Part shown: in pieces, positions 27,521-35,422 of the stretch
Position numbering within the stretch: position 1 is the first letter of the stretch
Layout of the letters: each line of letters starts with the position of its first letter
From: G963669295 sp963669295
GTDB lineage: Bacteria; Bacteroidota; Bacteroidia; Flavobacteriales_D; CALLUQ01
Assembly (NCBI GenBank): GCA_963669295.1
Contig: OY769938.1
Coordinates: forward strand, 1,736,001-1,800,000
Reading direction: 5' to 3'
DNA: 64,000 nucleotides
Position numbers and translations under genes: made by a program
The notes under the pieces: generated by a model
What the model was told of the DNA's origin: nothing
The model's database searches: none
The model's input: the letters and a program-made list of their open reading frames with translations, nothing else

Positions 27521-29281
27521 TTAGCCATTGGGTAGCAACCCTAAAAAACGACGTAAATCTTCTTGTGTAGTAAGTGTTTCCGTAACCTCTTTCATAGGCA
27601 TGGTATATGCTCCCGAACCAGTAACGTTAAGTGCCGCGAAGTCATGCTCATCCATCACATACAACTTCCGGTGTTTGGTATAAAGGAAAAACACATTTCT
27701 GCCTATAGCCGAGCATTCAAATTTATGTGGGCGAAACGAATAGGAGGCATTGTAGTTCTTATCCACCATCATCAACTTACAAACCCCTTCAATAGGCTGC
27801 CCCTGCTCATCCACATAGCTCGCTAAAATTTGCACGCGCTTTTTCAACTTATACAACTGATCATAGTTATATATTCCCACACGATTAATGGCCATGCCTT
27901 TTACCAACCTCGAATAAGTAAGTCCATTATTGCTAAAAGCTCGTTGAGCAGCATCGAGGGGGGCTGTTTCACTCCATCCTTTTACTCCAGGAGCCCGATA
28001 TGGCATTACCATGTTTTTCATGGCCGCCCTGGCTGCAGAGTCAGGTGCATAAAGATTGCCACGCATTCTTCCTCCTGCCATGCTTAATTTATAACGGATG
28101 GGTACACTGTAACGCGGTGCGGTAAGTGAATCAAAACGCTTTCCGGGCTTCCAGCGCGGCATTTGAGCAACTCGATATACAGCAGCAGTATCGAGTGCTG
28201 TGCCTGTACTACTGCTCCAAATATTAATCGGATAGCCCTCATTATTCACCGTAAAATGCACCATTACCGTACCCCACTGTTTCTTATCGGCTGCCGATTG
28301 TGGGTAAATCATGTCGTTGAGCAGAAAGTTTTTTAACGCATTTACTCCTCCCGGGTATTCGGGCAACCCATCTACTTCAACATCGTTATAACTCAACCGC
28401 CCAGGCCTTTTCCAGCTTTCCTCTTCTTTCTCATCACCTTCTATCACAGGCATCGGGTCTCCATGCACTTCATTCAATTGTTCCCAGGCACCATGTTCCT
28501 GATCGAGGTAATAAAAATCGAGGTTGGGCAATGGATCGGTAAGGTTGTAGTCTATTGTTATTTGTTGACCCTCTCGTATTTCTAGTGGCATGCCATTTTG
28601 GAAAGCACGTACCTCAAACATTCCTGCCGAGTTAAACATTAACGTGTCGGGGCCATAAGTCATGGGCAGCTTGGCAAACACCATATCGGCAGCATCCCTG
28701 AATTCGCGAAACCGCAATTCCACCTCACCACTTACTGCATTCCCTTCTTCATCTTCAAATATGCCTGCCGGAATATGTAAGACAGATCCCGATTGGGGCA
28801 TCACTACAGTGGTAGGCCCATTGTTATCAATCCACCGCATTTCAAGAGGTACTTGCAGGGCTGGAGGAAAATCAACGGAGTTGGGAGGTGTTAATACAAA
28901 ATGATCTCCCGACACTGGAAGAGCAGTGAGTGCACTCCCTTGAGGGGCCTCTACTACATTGTTTGAGGGATATACCAGCGCAATAGTAACTACTGTAAGC
29001 GAAATGGTAACCATGGCAATAATAATGTTGAACCATCCCCCAAAATTACTGGCTCCACCAGCTCCATTTCCTCCACCAATATGCTGGTGATGATAGCGCA
29101 TCATTTCTTCTTTAAACGACAGGCATTGAATGCGCTCTTGTAAAGTTTGCTGCCTATTTACCTCCAGCTGCAATGCTTTATCTTCCTGCATGGCTACAGT
29201 CATTTGCTCAGTGGCTTCGGTAGACATCTCGCCCAATAAATATTGCTCTATGCGGGCAATGTGCTCTAGTTCTTTTCTCAT
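27521..29281 (-). CDS. Membrane protein with TonB C-terminal domain, probable anti-sigma partner
   Basis: 586 residues. The N-terminal ~75 residues are cytoplasmic and resemble an anti-sigma region (LEHIARIEQYLLGEMSTEATEQM). A single membrane segment spans ~81-102. The periplasmic part begins with a beta-rich domain (HIPAGIFEDEEGNAVSGEVELRF...) and includes a TonB C-terminal domain around residues 302-390 (VDGLPEYPGGVNALKNFL...TVMVHFTVNNEG...RWKPGKRF). The start overlaps the stop of the upstream ECF sigma factor gene by 4 nt, the usual arrangement for sigma/anti-sigma pairs. A plausible role is to hold the sigma factor and respond to an envelope signal. TonB_C in such a protein may act as a protein-binding module rather than as an energy transducer. 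Confidence 0.8.
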   Translation of the reverse strand: MRKELEHIARIEQYLLGEMSTEATEQMTVAMQEDKALQLEVNRQQTLQERIQCLSFKEEMMRYHHQHIGGGNGAGGASNFGGWFNIIIAMVTISLTVVTIALVYPSNNVVEAPQGSALTALPVSGDHFVLTPPNSVDFPPALQVPLEMRWIDNNGPTTVVMPQSGSVLHIPAGIFEDEEGNAVSGEVELRFREFRDAADMVFAKLPMTYGPDTLMFNSAGMFEVRAFQNGMPLEIREGQQITIDYNLTDPLPNLDFYYLDQEHGAWEQLNEVHGDPMPVIEGDEKEEESWKRPGRLSYNDVEVDGLPEYPGGVNALKNFLLNDMIYPQSAADKKQWGTVMVHFTVNNEGYPINIWSSSTGTALDTAAVYRVAQMPRWKPGKRFDSLTAPRYSVPIRYKLSMAGGRMRGNLYAPDSAARAAMKNMVMPYRAPGVKGWSETAPLDAAQRAFSNNGLTYSRLVKGMAINRVGIYNYDQLYKLKKRVQILASYVDEQGQPIEGVCKLMMVDKNYNASYSFRPHKFECSAIGRNVFFLYTKHRKLYVMDEHDFAALNVTGSGAYTMPMKEVTETLTTQEDLRRFLGLLPNG

Positions 29282-29826
29282 AACGGCTGATTATTAGGCA
29301 TGTTTATCCATTGTTTTTTGGCCCGTTCAATGCACTTGTATTTTTGTGTTTTGGCCGTGTTGGTGTTTTTGAAACCCATGGTGGAGGCAATCTCATCCAT
29401 CGACTTTTTTTGGTAGTAAAACAGTTGTAAAATGCGTTTGCATTTATCGCCCAGGGCTTGCAACACCCGATCCAGCTTTGCCCACCGAGCCTCTTCCTCC
29501 CAATGGTTGTTAACAGTGCTTTGAATGTCGATGGTGGGTTGGCCTTCGGACAACTGACGGTTTTTCTTCTTCAGTTGGTCTTTCCAAATGTATTTGCATA
29601 CACTGTACAGGTAGGTACCAACCGACGCTGTTAGCTGGAAGTCCGGTTGTTGGGCTTTCTTGTAGAGTATCAACAAGCTTTCCTGAAACACGTCGCGTGC
29701 GTCCTCGCTATTTCCTCCATGCTGGGTAATAAATACCTCTATGGGCCGGAAATGGCTGTAAAGCTCCTCCAGGGCTTTAGCACCTCCTCCGTTGCGAAGG
29801 AATTGAATTAATTGCTCATTCTTCAT
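29278..29826 (-). CDS. ECF-type RNA polymerase sigma factor
   Basis: 182 residues. Region 2 is visible in FITQHGGNSEDARDVFQESLLILYKKA and GTYLYSVCKYIWKDQLKKK; region 4 in LGDKCKRILQLFYYQKKSMDEIASTMGF with its helix-turn-helix and the NTAKTQKYKCIERAKK end. ECF factors redirect RNA polymerase to a small regulon in response to envelope or extracytoplasmic cues. The next gene overlaps by 4 nt and encodes a membrane protein that is the likely anti-sigma factor. An inverted repeat lies 25 nt before the start. Confidence 0.93.
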   Translation of the reverse strand: MKNEQLIQFLRNGGGAKALEELYSHFRPIEVFITQHGGNSEDARDVFQESLLILYKKAQQPDFQLTASVGTYLYSVCKYIWKDQLKKKNRQLSEGQPTIDIQSTVNNHWEEEARWAKLDRVLQALGDKCKRILQLFYYQKKSMDEIASTMGFKNTNTAKTQKYKCIERAKKQWINMPNNQPL

Positions 29827-29850
29827 CTTGCAGGTATTTATTAGGTTAAT

Positions 29851-29876
29851 GGTGGTTTTATAAAAAGGTAACCACC
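29851..29876. promoter_or_regulatory. Inverted repeat upstream of the ECF sigma gene
   Basis: GGTGGTT (29851-29857) and AACCACC (29870-29876) form a perfect 7-bp dyad 24 nt before the sigma factor start. It could be an operator or a leader hairpin; nothing in the sequence decides. Confidence 0.3.
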
Positions 29877-29996
29877 AAACAGAAGAATTTTTTCAGAAAG
29901 TTGCGGAGAACGGGTTTCCTTTGCCGTTATAATCACATAACGCAAAAGAACTGCTATAGGTTATGCAAGTAGGTTGGTTTTTTAATCAATAAACGA

Positions 29997-31517
29997 TTAG
30001 TTTGACCCAAAACGACGGCCTTCTATCTTGCTGTTGAGCCATCCAATCATATCAAAAGGATCAAGAAATTGTTGCTCGTATGGGTTTTCTTGCAATTGCA
30101 TCAACTCATTGCGCAAATCGGTCAGCACTTGCATTAAATCTTTGCGGTCAAACACTTTGGGCAAGCGTGTACGGATATATTTTAAGAACAATGCCTCTGA
30201 GTCGAATAACTGCCCCTTATTAAGCAAAAAACGGTAGGTATTTCGTACCAAAAAGCTTACCAAATCAGTATTGCCCAGCTCGTAGTGCACTACTATTTCG
30301 AGCAAGCGTAGCAAACTGGCCTCAGCAGCACGAATAGTAATGTCTTTATCGTTCATACAAGCATTGAGCCAGTGCAATGCTTGTTGAAATTGCCCGCAGC
30401 CAAAGTACGTGTAAAACAGATCGAACATTAAATCGTGGCGTCGTTGCCGAAGCACCAGGCGATGGTACGTTTCCCAATTTGCCTCCACCTCTGGCACTAC
30501 TTTAAGTCCTTCCTCAAATTTTCCTTGTCGATAGTAAGCACACAACCGATGCATGGCAATGGTAGAAAATACCCGTGCTGCTATAGCTGGAGTTTGCTGT
30601 GCTTTATGCTTTTGATGAATGGCGTGCAGTCGATCCAGCTTTTTAAGGCACTCTTCGTAACGCCCCAGCCGAATGCCAGAAATGCAAAAATTGTCTACAA
30701 AAGTAATGTACCTGCTAAAGTCGCTGCGCAGCAATTGGGGATGCTCCTCCACCAACTCAATGAGCCGTTGTTGATGCTTGTTGTTGACCACATCATTGCC
30801 TATACTATCGTTGTAATTGGCATGCACCGAATGGTAAAACACTTTGGCCGGATAGCTCAATGCCTTGCTTTCGTCGGCCAGCAGTGGATCTTCCAACAAC
30901 GCTTTAAATGCAATTGTTGCCTCCTCGCTTCTCGACCTACCGGCATGTACCAACTGGGTAAATGAGCTGACATATAAATTAAGCATCGCCCCAGCATTAT
31001 CTATCTTCTCCAGCGCCTCTCGCTCTTCATCGTGTAAAGCATGAAAAGCCTTGAGGTCGCTATACATGCTTTTGCTGTGTACCCTCCGTTCCCACAGAAT
31101 GACCTCTAGCAATGAAATATACCGCTCGTATTCTACTGCTGTTTTACGGGCTTTTTGAAGCAATTTGCTGCACTGCTTAATCAACCCTTTATTGAACAAT
31201 ACCTCTACCTTTTCCAACAAGCCTCGCAATTCCGAGTCAACGCTTTTCCCGGCATGAAAAGACCTTAGCCCCTCAAGAATGAGTTGGTACAACTGGTGTT
31301 TGGCTGCTGAAAAATTGTTGGTCATCTTTTGCCCCGCAAACTTCCGCAACAACTTCTTTTCATCGTATACCGCTTGTTTGCTAATGGCATCAAACAAAAT
31401 ACTGTAGGTATTGCGCTCGCCTACTACATGCCGCTTAGAGTAAATACTAAAATGACGTTTCTCCCCCTGGGTCATGGAGTGAATTAATTCATGCAATGGA
31501 TCGGTAACAACATTCAT
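29997..31517 (-). CDS. Conserved helical-repeat protein of unknown function
   Basis: 506 residues, predicted almost entirely alpha-helical, without signal peptide or membrane segment. The opening LHELIHSMTQGEKRHFSIYSKRH and the RLLELVEEHPQLLRSDFSRYITFVDNFC stretch resemble a conserved Bacteroidota family that folds as TPR-like helical pairs; I know of no assigned function. ATG 31517 is chosen; a GTG lies seven codons upstream. It reads alone on the minus strand, 170 nt upstream of the sigma factor gene. Confidence 0.75.
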   Translation of the reverse strand: MNVVTDPLHELIHSMTQGEKRHFSIYSKRHVVGERNTYSILFDAISKQAVYDEKKLLRKFAGQKMTNNFSAAKHQLYQLILEGLRSFHAGKSVDSELRGLLEKVEVLFNKGLIKQCSKLLQKARKTAVEYERYISLLEVILWERRVHSKSMYSDLKAFHALHDEEREALEKIDNAGAMLNLYVSSFTQLVHAGRSRSEEATIAFKALLEDPLLADESKALSYPAKVFYHSVHANYNDSIGNDVVNNKHQQRLIELVEEHPQLLRSDFSRYITFVDNFCISGIRLGRYEECLKKLDRLHAIHQKHKAQQTPAIAARVFSTIAMHRLCAYYRQGKFEEGLKVVPEVEANWETYHRLVLRQRRHDLMFDLFYTYFGCGQFQQALHWLNACMNDKDITIRAAEASLLRLLEIVVHYELGNTDLVSFLVRNTYRFLLNKGQLFDSEALFLKYIRTRLPKVFDRKDLMQVLTDLRNELMQLQENPYEQQFLDPFDMIGWLNSKIEGRRFGSN

Positions 31518-31657
31518 AAGAGACGAATAACGCAACACTTAATAACTAAAAAACACCTGACCTAAACAACTGACAATGTGCTGATTAATGATGAAAACAT
31601 GTTGTTTTATGACTGAATATAGTGATTAATTGGCTTTCGCACCAACCTCTCATCCAA

Positions 31658-31665
31658 TAATTTTG
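31658..31665 (+). promoter_or_regulatory. Candidate -7 box for the T9SS cargo gene at 31732
   Basis: TAATTTTG matches TAnnTTTG. A TTG lies at 31630-31632, giving a 25-nt spacer that is longer than usual. The leader would be about 60 nt. Confidence 0.35.
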
Positions 31666-31731
31666 GTAAAAAGAATAAAGTTGCTGCTGCTGCCGAACCA
31701 ATAAACAGTTATTCACTTAAATCATTTATCA

Positions 31732-33222
31732 ATGAGAACAACATTACTCTTTTTAGTGGGTGTACTGATGGTTATTCAGGTACAGGCGCAAATTACTTCT
31801 GGCAACCCGTTTCAAGCCAATTCTTACACCAGTAGCGATCAGTATGAAGCACGCGTAGCCTATGGTGGGCAGGGCAGTTCGGTAGTGGTATGGACCAGCG
31901 ACGGACAGGATGAAGCCTCCAATACCGGAGTGTATGGACAACGTTATGATGCCAATGGTATGCCTGCAGGCTCCGAATTTTTAATCAATACCACCACTGC
32001 CGATTACCAGGAGCACCCTGATGTTGCCATGGATGCCAATGGCAATTTTGTAGTCACATGGACCAGCAACAACCAGGATGGTGATGCACAAGGCGTATAC
32101 ATGCAACGCTTTGATGCCAATGGCAATAAAGTAGGAAATGAAATTCCAGTCAACCTAACTTTTGCTTATGCACAAAGCCGTTCAAAAATTTCGATGAATG
32201 CTGCCGGTTGGTTTGCCATTACCTGGGTTACCTTCGATCCCAGCAATTGGGACGACGTAAGGGCACGGGTATTCGACGCCAATGGCGTGGCGCAAACCAA
32301 TGAAATACATGTCAACCAAACCACCCTCGACCGCCAAAGCAATATGGACATTGCCATGGACGACAATGGCAATTTTGTAGTGGTATGGAACAGCGACCAC
32401 CTCGACAATGATGGGCTGGCCATTGCGGCCCGCCACTTTGACGCCAGTGGCACGCCTTTGGGCAACGAGTTCCAGGTCAACACCTATACCACCCAGGATC
32501 AATATGCTCCTGCTGTTGACATGGGCAACAATGGCAACTTCATTATCGGGTGGGTAAGCACCGATCAGGATGGTTCTAACGCAGGTGTTTATGCACAACC
32601 GTTCGACAATACCGGCACTCCTGTAGGTACTGAAATACATGTAAACAACAACTACACTTTTGATGCACAAACGGATGTGGATGTTGCCATGTCGCCCAAC
32701 GGCAACTTTGCAGTAACCTGGAAAAGCTGGCTGCAAGATGGCGATAACTATGGCGTTATGGCCAAAAGATTTCTCGCTTCGGGCGCCCATATCGGCAATA
32801 GCTTTCAGGTAAATTCCTATGTTTCGGCCGAGCAAGAAGACCCTGCTATCGCCTTTGCTAGCGATGGCAGCTTTATGGTAGCATGGGAAAGCATGGCTGA
32901 AGATGGTGATGGTGATGGTGTATTTGTACAACGCTACATTGAAGGGGTATTATCAGTAGAGCCTCCTCATTTGCAAGAAGCCCTTACTCTATTTCCCAAC
33001 CCTGCAAACGAGTACACCACATTAAGCATTAGCGATCAAGTTTCAGGAAAAATTACCATGCAATTGCTTACTGTTACCGGGCAATTGATCAGCGAACAAA
33101 CGGTGCAACACACCGGAAACCAGCAATACCTTTTTGATTTATTACATGTTGCCCCAGGCATGTATACTCTCCGTGTCGTTCACGACCGGGCCTTAACTGC
33201 TTTTCCCTTCGTAAAGCAGTAA
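31732..33222 (+). CDS. Secreted repeat protein with T9SS type A sorting domain
   Basis: 496 residues with a signal peptide (ending IQVQAQ). Seven or eight repeats of about 50 residues carry the pattern VAMDANGNFVVTWTS--QDGD--GVY-QRFDANG, which should form a beta-propeller. The C-terminus is a type A sorting domain: ALTLFPNPANEYTTLSI, then GMYTLRVVHDRALTAFPFVKQ. It should be exported by T9SS and surface-attached. The repeats carry many D/N-rich turns that could bind calcium. No enzyme domain is recognised. Confidence 0.87.
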   Translation: MRTTLLFLVGVLMVIQVQAQITSGNPFQANSYTSSDQYEARVAYGGQGSSVVVWTSDGQDEASNTGVYGQRYDANGMPAGSEFLINTTTADYQEHPDVAMDANGNFVVTWTSNNQDGDAQGVYMQRFDANGNKVGNEIPVNLTFAYAQSRSKISMNAAGWFAITWVTFDPSNWDDVRARVFDANGVAQTNEIHVNQTTLDRQSNMDIAMDDNGNFVVVWNSDHLDNDGLAIAARHFDASGTPLGNEFQVNTYTTQDQYAPAVDMGNNGNFIIGWVSTDQDGSNAGVYAQPFDNTGTPVGTEIHVNNNYTFDAQTDVDVAMSPNGNFAVTWKSWLQDGDNYGVMAKRFLASGAHIGNSFQVNSYVSAEQEDPAIAFASDGSFMVAWESMAEDGDGDGVFVQRYIEGVLSVEPPHLQEALTLFPNPANEYTTLSISDQVSGKITMQLLTVTGQLISEQTVQHTGNQQYLFDLLHVAPGMYTLRVVHDRALTAFPFVKQ

Positions 33223-33236
33223 AATGTGTAACACCT

Positions 33237-33269
33237 AATCCCGCCTGTTGTGCAACAGCAGGTGGGGTT
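33237..33269. terminator. Hairpin between convergent genes
   Basis: AATCCCGCCTG and CAGGTGGGGTT can pair over 11 bp with two G-U pairs, between the stops of the T9SS cargo (33222) and the TerC gene (33268). There is no T run, so termination is uncertain. Confidence 0.4.
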
Positions 33270-34047
33270 ATACCTCATCGGCTAACTCCCGGGCTGCTTT
33301 TTTCTTTTGCAACTTCTTTTGGTAACGCGACTGTACGAGATCGGTCAACACCAACACTGCAATCACAAAGTAAAAGGTGGTTTTGGTCATTGGAGTAATG
33401 GGGTTTCCAAACAACTCAATGTGTGCCAGGTGCCCTCCTTCGGTAAGTAACATAATGCCCACTACAAATAAAATGAATAGGCCTAATACCTCATACATTC
33501 TATTTTTTTGAAGGAAGCGCGATACTTTTCCTGACAGCCATATCATGAGCACCCCCCCTATAACAATGGCCGAGGCCATCACCCAAAACACGTTGGTTAG
33601 TGCCATCGCACTTAATATCGAGTCGAACGAAAACACCACATTCATCAGCACAATCCAAAAAATAATGGAGCTGATGGAGCGCGGCTTATCATCTCCGTGC
33701 TCGTCGTCTTCAAGGCTAAGCATGTGCCAAATTTCTTTGATGGCCGTATAGATGATAAACACTCCTCCTATCAATACAATCATGCTGTGTATATTGAAAT
33801 GTGCATAGGCTACCCCTTCCCAATTAATGTTAATAATGGGGTCTTGAAAATAACCGATTAGCGATATGAGAATAAACAGCAAAGCAATGCGAAGTACCAT
33901 GGCAATGCCGATGCCCACATTGCGCACAAAGGCTTGTTTTTCTTTAGGCGCTCGTTGCGATTCTAAAGAAATGTACAGCAAGTTGTCGAAGCCCAACACG
34001 GCTTGTAATAAGATGAGCATAACAAGGGTAAAGATGTTTTCGAGCAT
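33268..34047 (-). CDS. TerC family integral membrane protein
   Basis: 259 residues with about seven membrane helices and the conserved acidic membrane motifs of the family: LGFDNLLYISLES near the N-terminus and NVVFSFDSILSAMA in the middle, with Asp residues inside helices. TerC-family proteins are linked to metal-ion (notably manganese) export and to tellurium resistance. ATG 34047 begins the first helix directly (MLENIFTLVMLILLQ). The protein ends in a basic tail. It stands alone, divergent from the cupin gene. Confidence 0.9.
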   Translation of the reverse strand: MLENIFTLVMLILLQAVLGFDNLLYISLESQRAPKEKQAFVRNVGIGIAMVLRIALLFILISLIGYFQDPIININWEGVAYAHFNIHSMIVLIGGVFIIYTAIKEIWHMLSLEDDEHGDDKPRSISSIIFWIVLMNVVFSFDSILSAMALTNVFWVMASAIVIGGVLMIWLSGKVSRFLQKNRMYEVLGLFILFVVGIMLLTEGGHLAHIELFGNPITPMTKTTFYFVIAVLVLTDLVQSRYQKKLQKKKAARELADEV

Positions 34048-34111
34048 AATGATGGTGGTTTTATAGGGCAATATTAAAAAAAGTCGTTTAACCTCTAACT
34101 GCTGCACTGAA

Positions 34112-34140
34112 TTTGTATGAACACATTAAATCGTATTTTG
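34112..34140 (+). promoter_or_regulatory. Candidate promoter of the cupin gene
   Basis: TTTG (34112-34115) and TATTTTG (34134-34140) are separated by 18 nt, close to the Bacteroidota -33/-7 spacing. The -7 box is one base shorter than the TAnnTTTG consensus. The ATG at 34154 would leave a very short leader. Confidence 0.4.
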
Positions 34141-34153
34141 CATAAAAAAGCAG

Positions 34154-35215
34154 ATGAGCGTCGCAACGTTGTTATTGCCTAGCAGCAAGTTAGATGAAGA
34201 CATGGCTTTCTTCGAAGACATGGGGTTTCGGCTGCAACAAATTTACCCCTCTGATGATCCTGCTGTAGCTGTTTTGGTAGGGCATCAAATGCAAGTGCGC
34301 CTCGATCGAAATGCCGATGTTGCTCCGGGAGTCATTCACCTGCTTACTGACGATCCGAAATTGTTGGAAAAACCAGCGGTAACAGCCCCCAACGGCACTC
34401 GTTTTCAGTGGTTGCCAAAAACCTATCAGTTGGAAATGCCTGTAACGCACCATCAGTTTGAGGTACGTAAGCTGCGCGATGAAGCACCATGGGTAATTGG
34501 CCGTGCAGGCATGCTTTATCGCGATCTTATTCCCAACCGGTTAGGGGGAAGTATTATTGCCTCCCACATTCGTATTCCCAATGGAGGGCCAGTACCCGAC
34601 ATGGTGCATTACCACACCATTGGCTTTCAACTCATCTTTTGCTATCGGGGTTGGGTAAGGTTGGTGTATGAAGATCAGGGCCCCCCCTTTATTTTAAGGG
34701 CTGGCGACTGTGTGATACAACCTCCTGAAATCAGGCACCAGGTATTGGAGGCATCCGACCAGTTAGAGGTAATTGAGATTGGCGTTCCAGCCAGCCACAT
34801 GACAACCATTGACCACGACATGAAACTGCCTACCCAACATTATCGACCAGAGCGGGTTTTTGGAGGCCAGGTTTTTTGTCGCCATCAGGCCAATGAAGCA
34901 CAATGGTTGCCATGGCAGTCAGAAGGCTTTGAATATAGAGATACTGGTATTCATGCCGCCACCAAAGGAGTAGCCCGCGTAACCATCATTAAATCAACCC
35001 AGGCAGTAAGCACAACTAAACCGCTACAACATCGGGCTGATATCTTCTTTGTTTTTGTACTTAACGGAGCAATGATGTTGAGCGTGGAAGGGGTTGAGCC
35101 CATCGCGATCAATGCCGGTGATGCCTATGTTATTCCACCAGGGCTAAACTACGTGCTATCGGAATGCACGCCTAATCTTGAGTTGCTTGAGGTTGCTCTT
35201 CCTGCTGCTTCTTAA
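34154..35215 (+). CDS. VOC-like plus double-cupin protein
   Basis: 353 residues. The first ~75 residues (LLPSSKLDEDMAFFEDMGFRLQQIYPSDDPAVAVLVG) look like half of a glyoxalase/VOC domain. Two cupin modules follow: the first near residues 130-230 (VHYHTIGFQLIFCYRGWVRLVYEDQGPPFILRAGDCVIQPPEIRHQV), the second near 265-345 (HRADIFFVFVLNGAMMLSVEGVEPIAINAGDAYVIPPG). The first cupin keeps two or three metal-ligand His residues; the second has few. There is no signal peptide. The family is probably an enzyme or sensor binding a small metabolite; the substrate is not known. The alpha-oxoamine synthase fusion 207 nt downstream is the nearest functional neighbour. Confidence 0.75.
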   Translation: MSVATLLLPSSKLDEDMAFFEDMGFRLQQIYPSDDPAVAVLVGHQMQVRLDRNADVAPGVIHLLTDDPKLLEKPAVTAPNGTRFQWLPKTYQLEMPVTHHQFEVRKLRDEAPWVIGRAGMLYRDLIPNRLGGSIIASHIRIPNGGPVPDMVHYHTIGFQLIFCYRGWVRLVYEDQGPPFILRAGDCVIQPPEIRHQVLEASDQLEVIEIGVPASHMTTIDHDMKLPTQHYRPERVFGGQVFCRHQANEAQWLPWQSEGFEYRDTGIHAATKGVARVTIIKSTQAVSTTKPLQHRADIFFVFVLNGAMMLSVEGVEPIAINAGDAYVIPPGLNYVLSECTPNLELLEVALPAAS

Positions 35216-35422
35216 TCTTAGGGTTTACTGCCCTTGAGCCCTGCCCCCTCGCTCTGAATCACTTTCCCGGATTGTTTTCATCCCCTCAATTGTTTCTTCC
35301 ACATACTTCTTTGTTCATTTCACCCACTTTTAAAAACCCATAGTGGTTTTTACAGTAACATTGAGTGTCTTAACAATACATTCTCGAGGAGGGGAATTTG
35401 GCTAAACAAAATTTGCAGTAAG

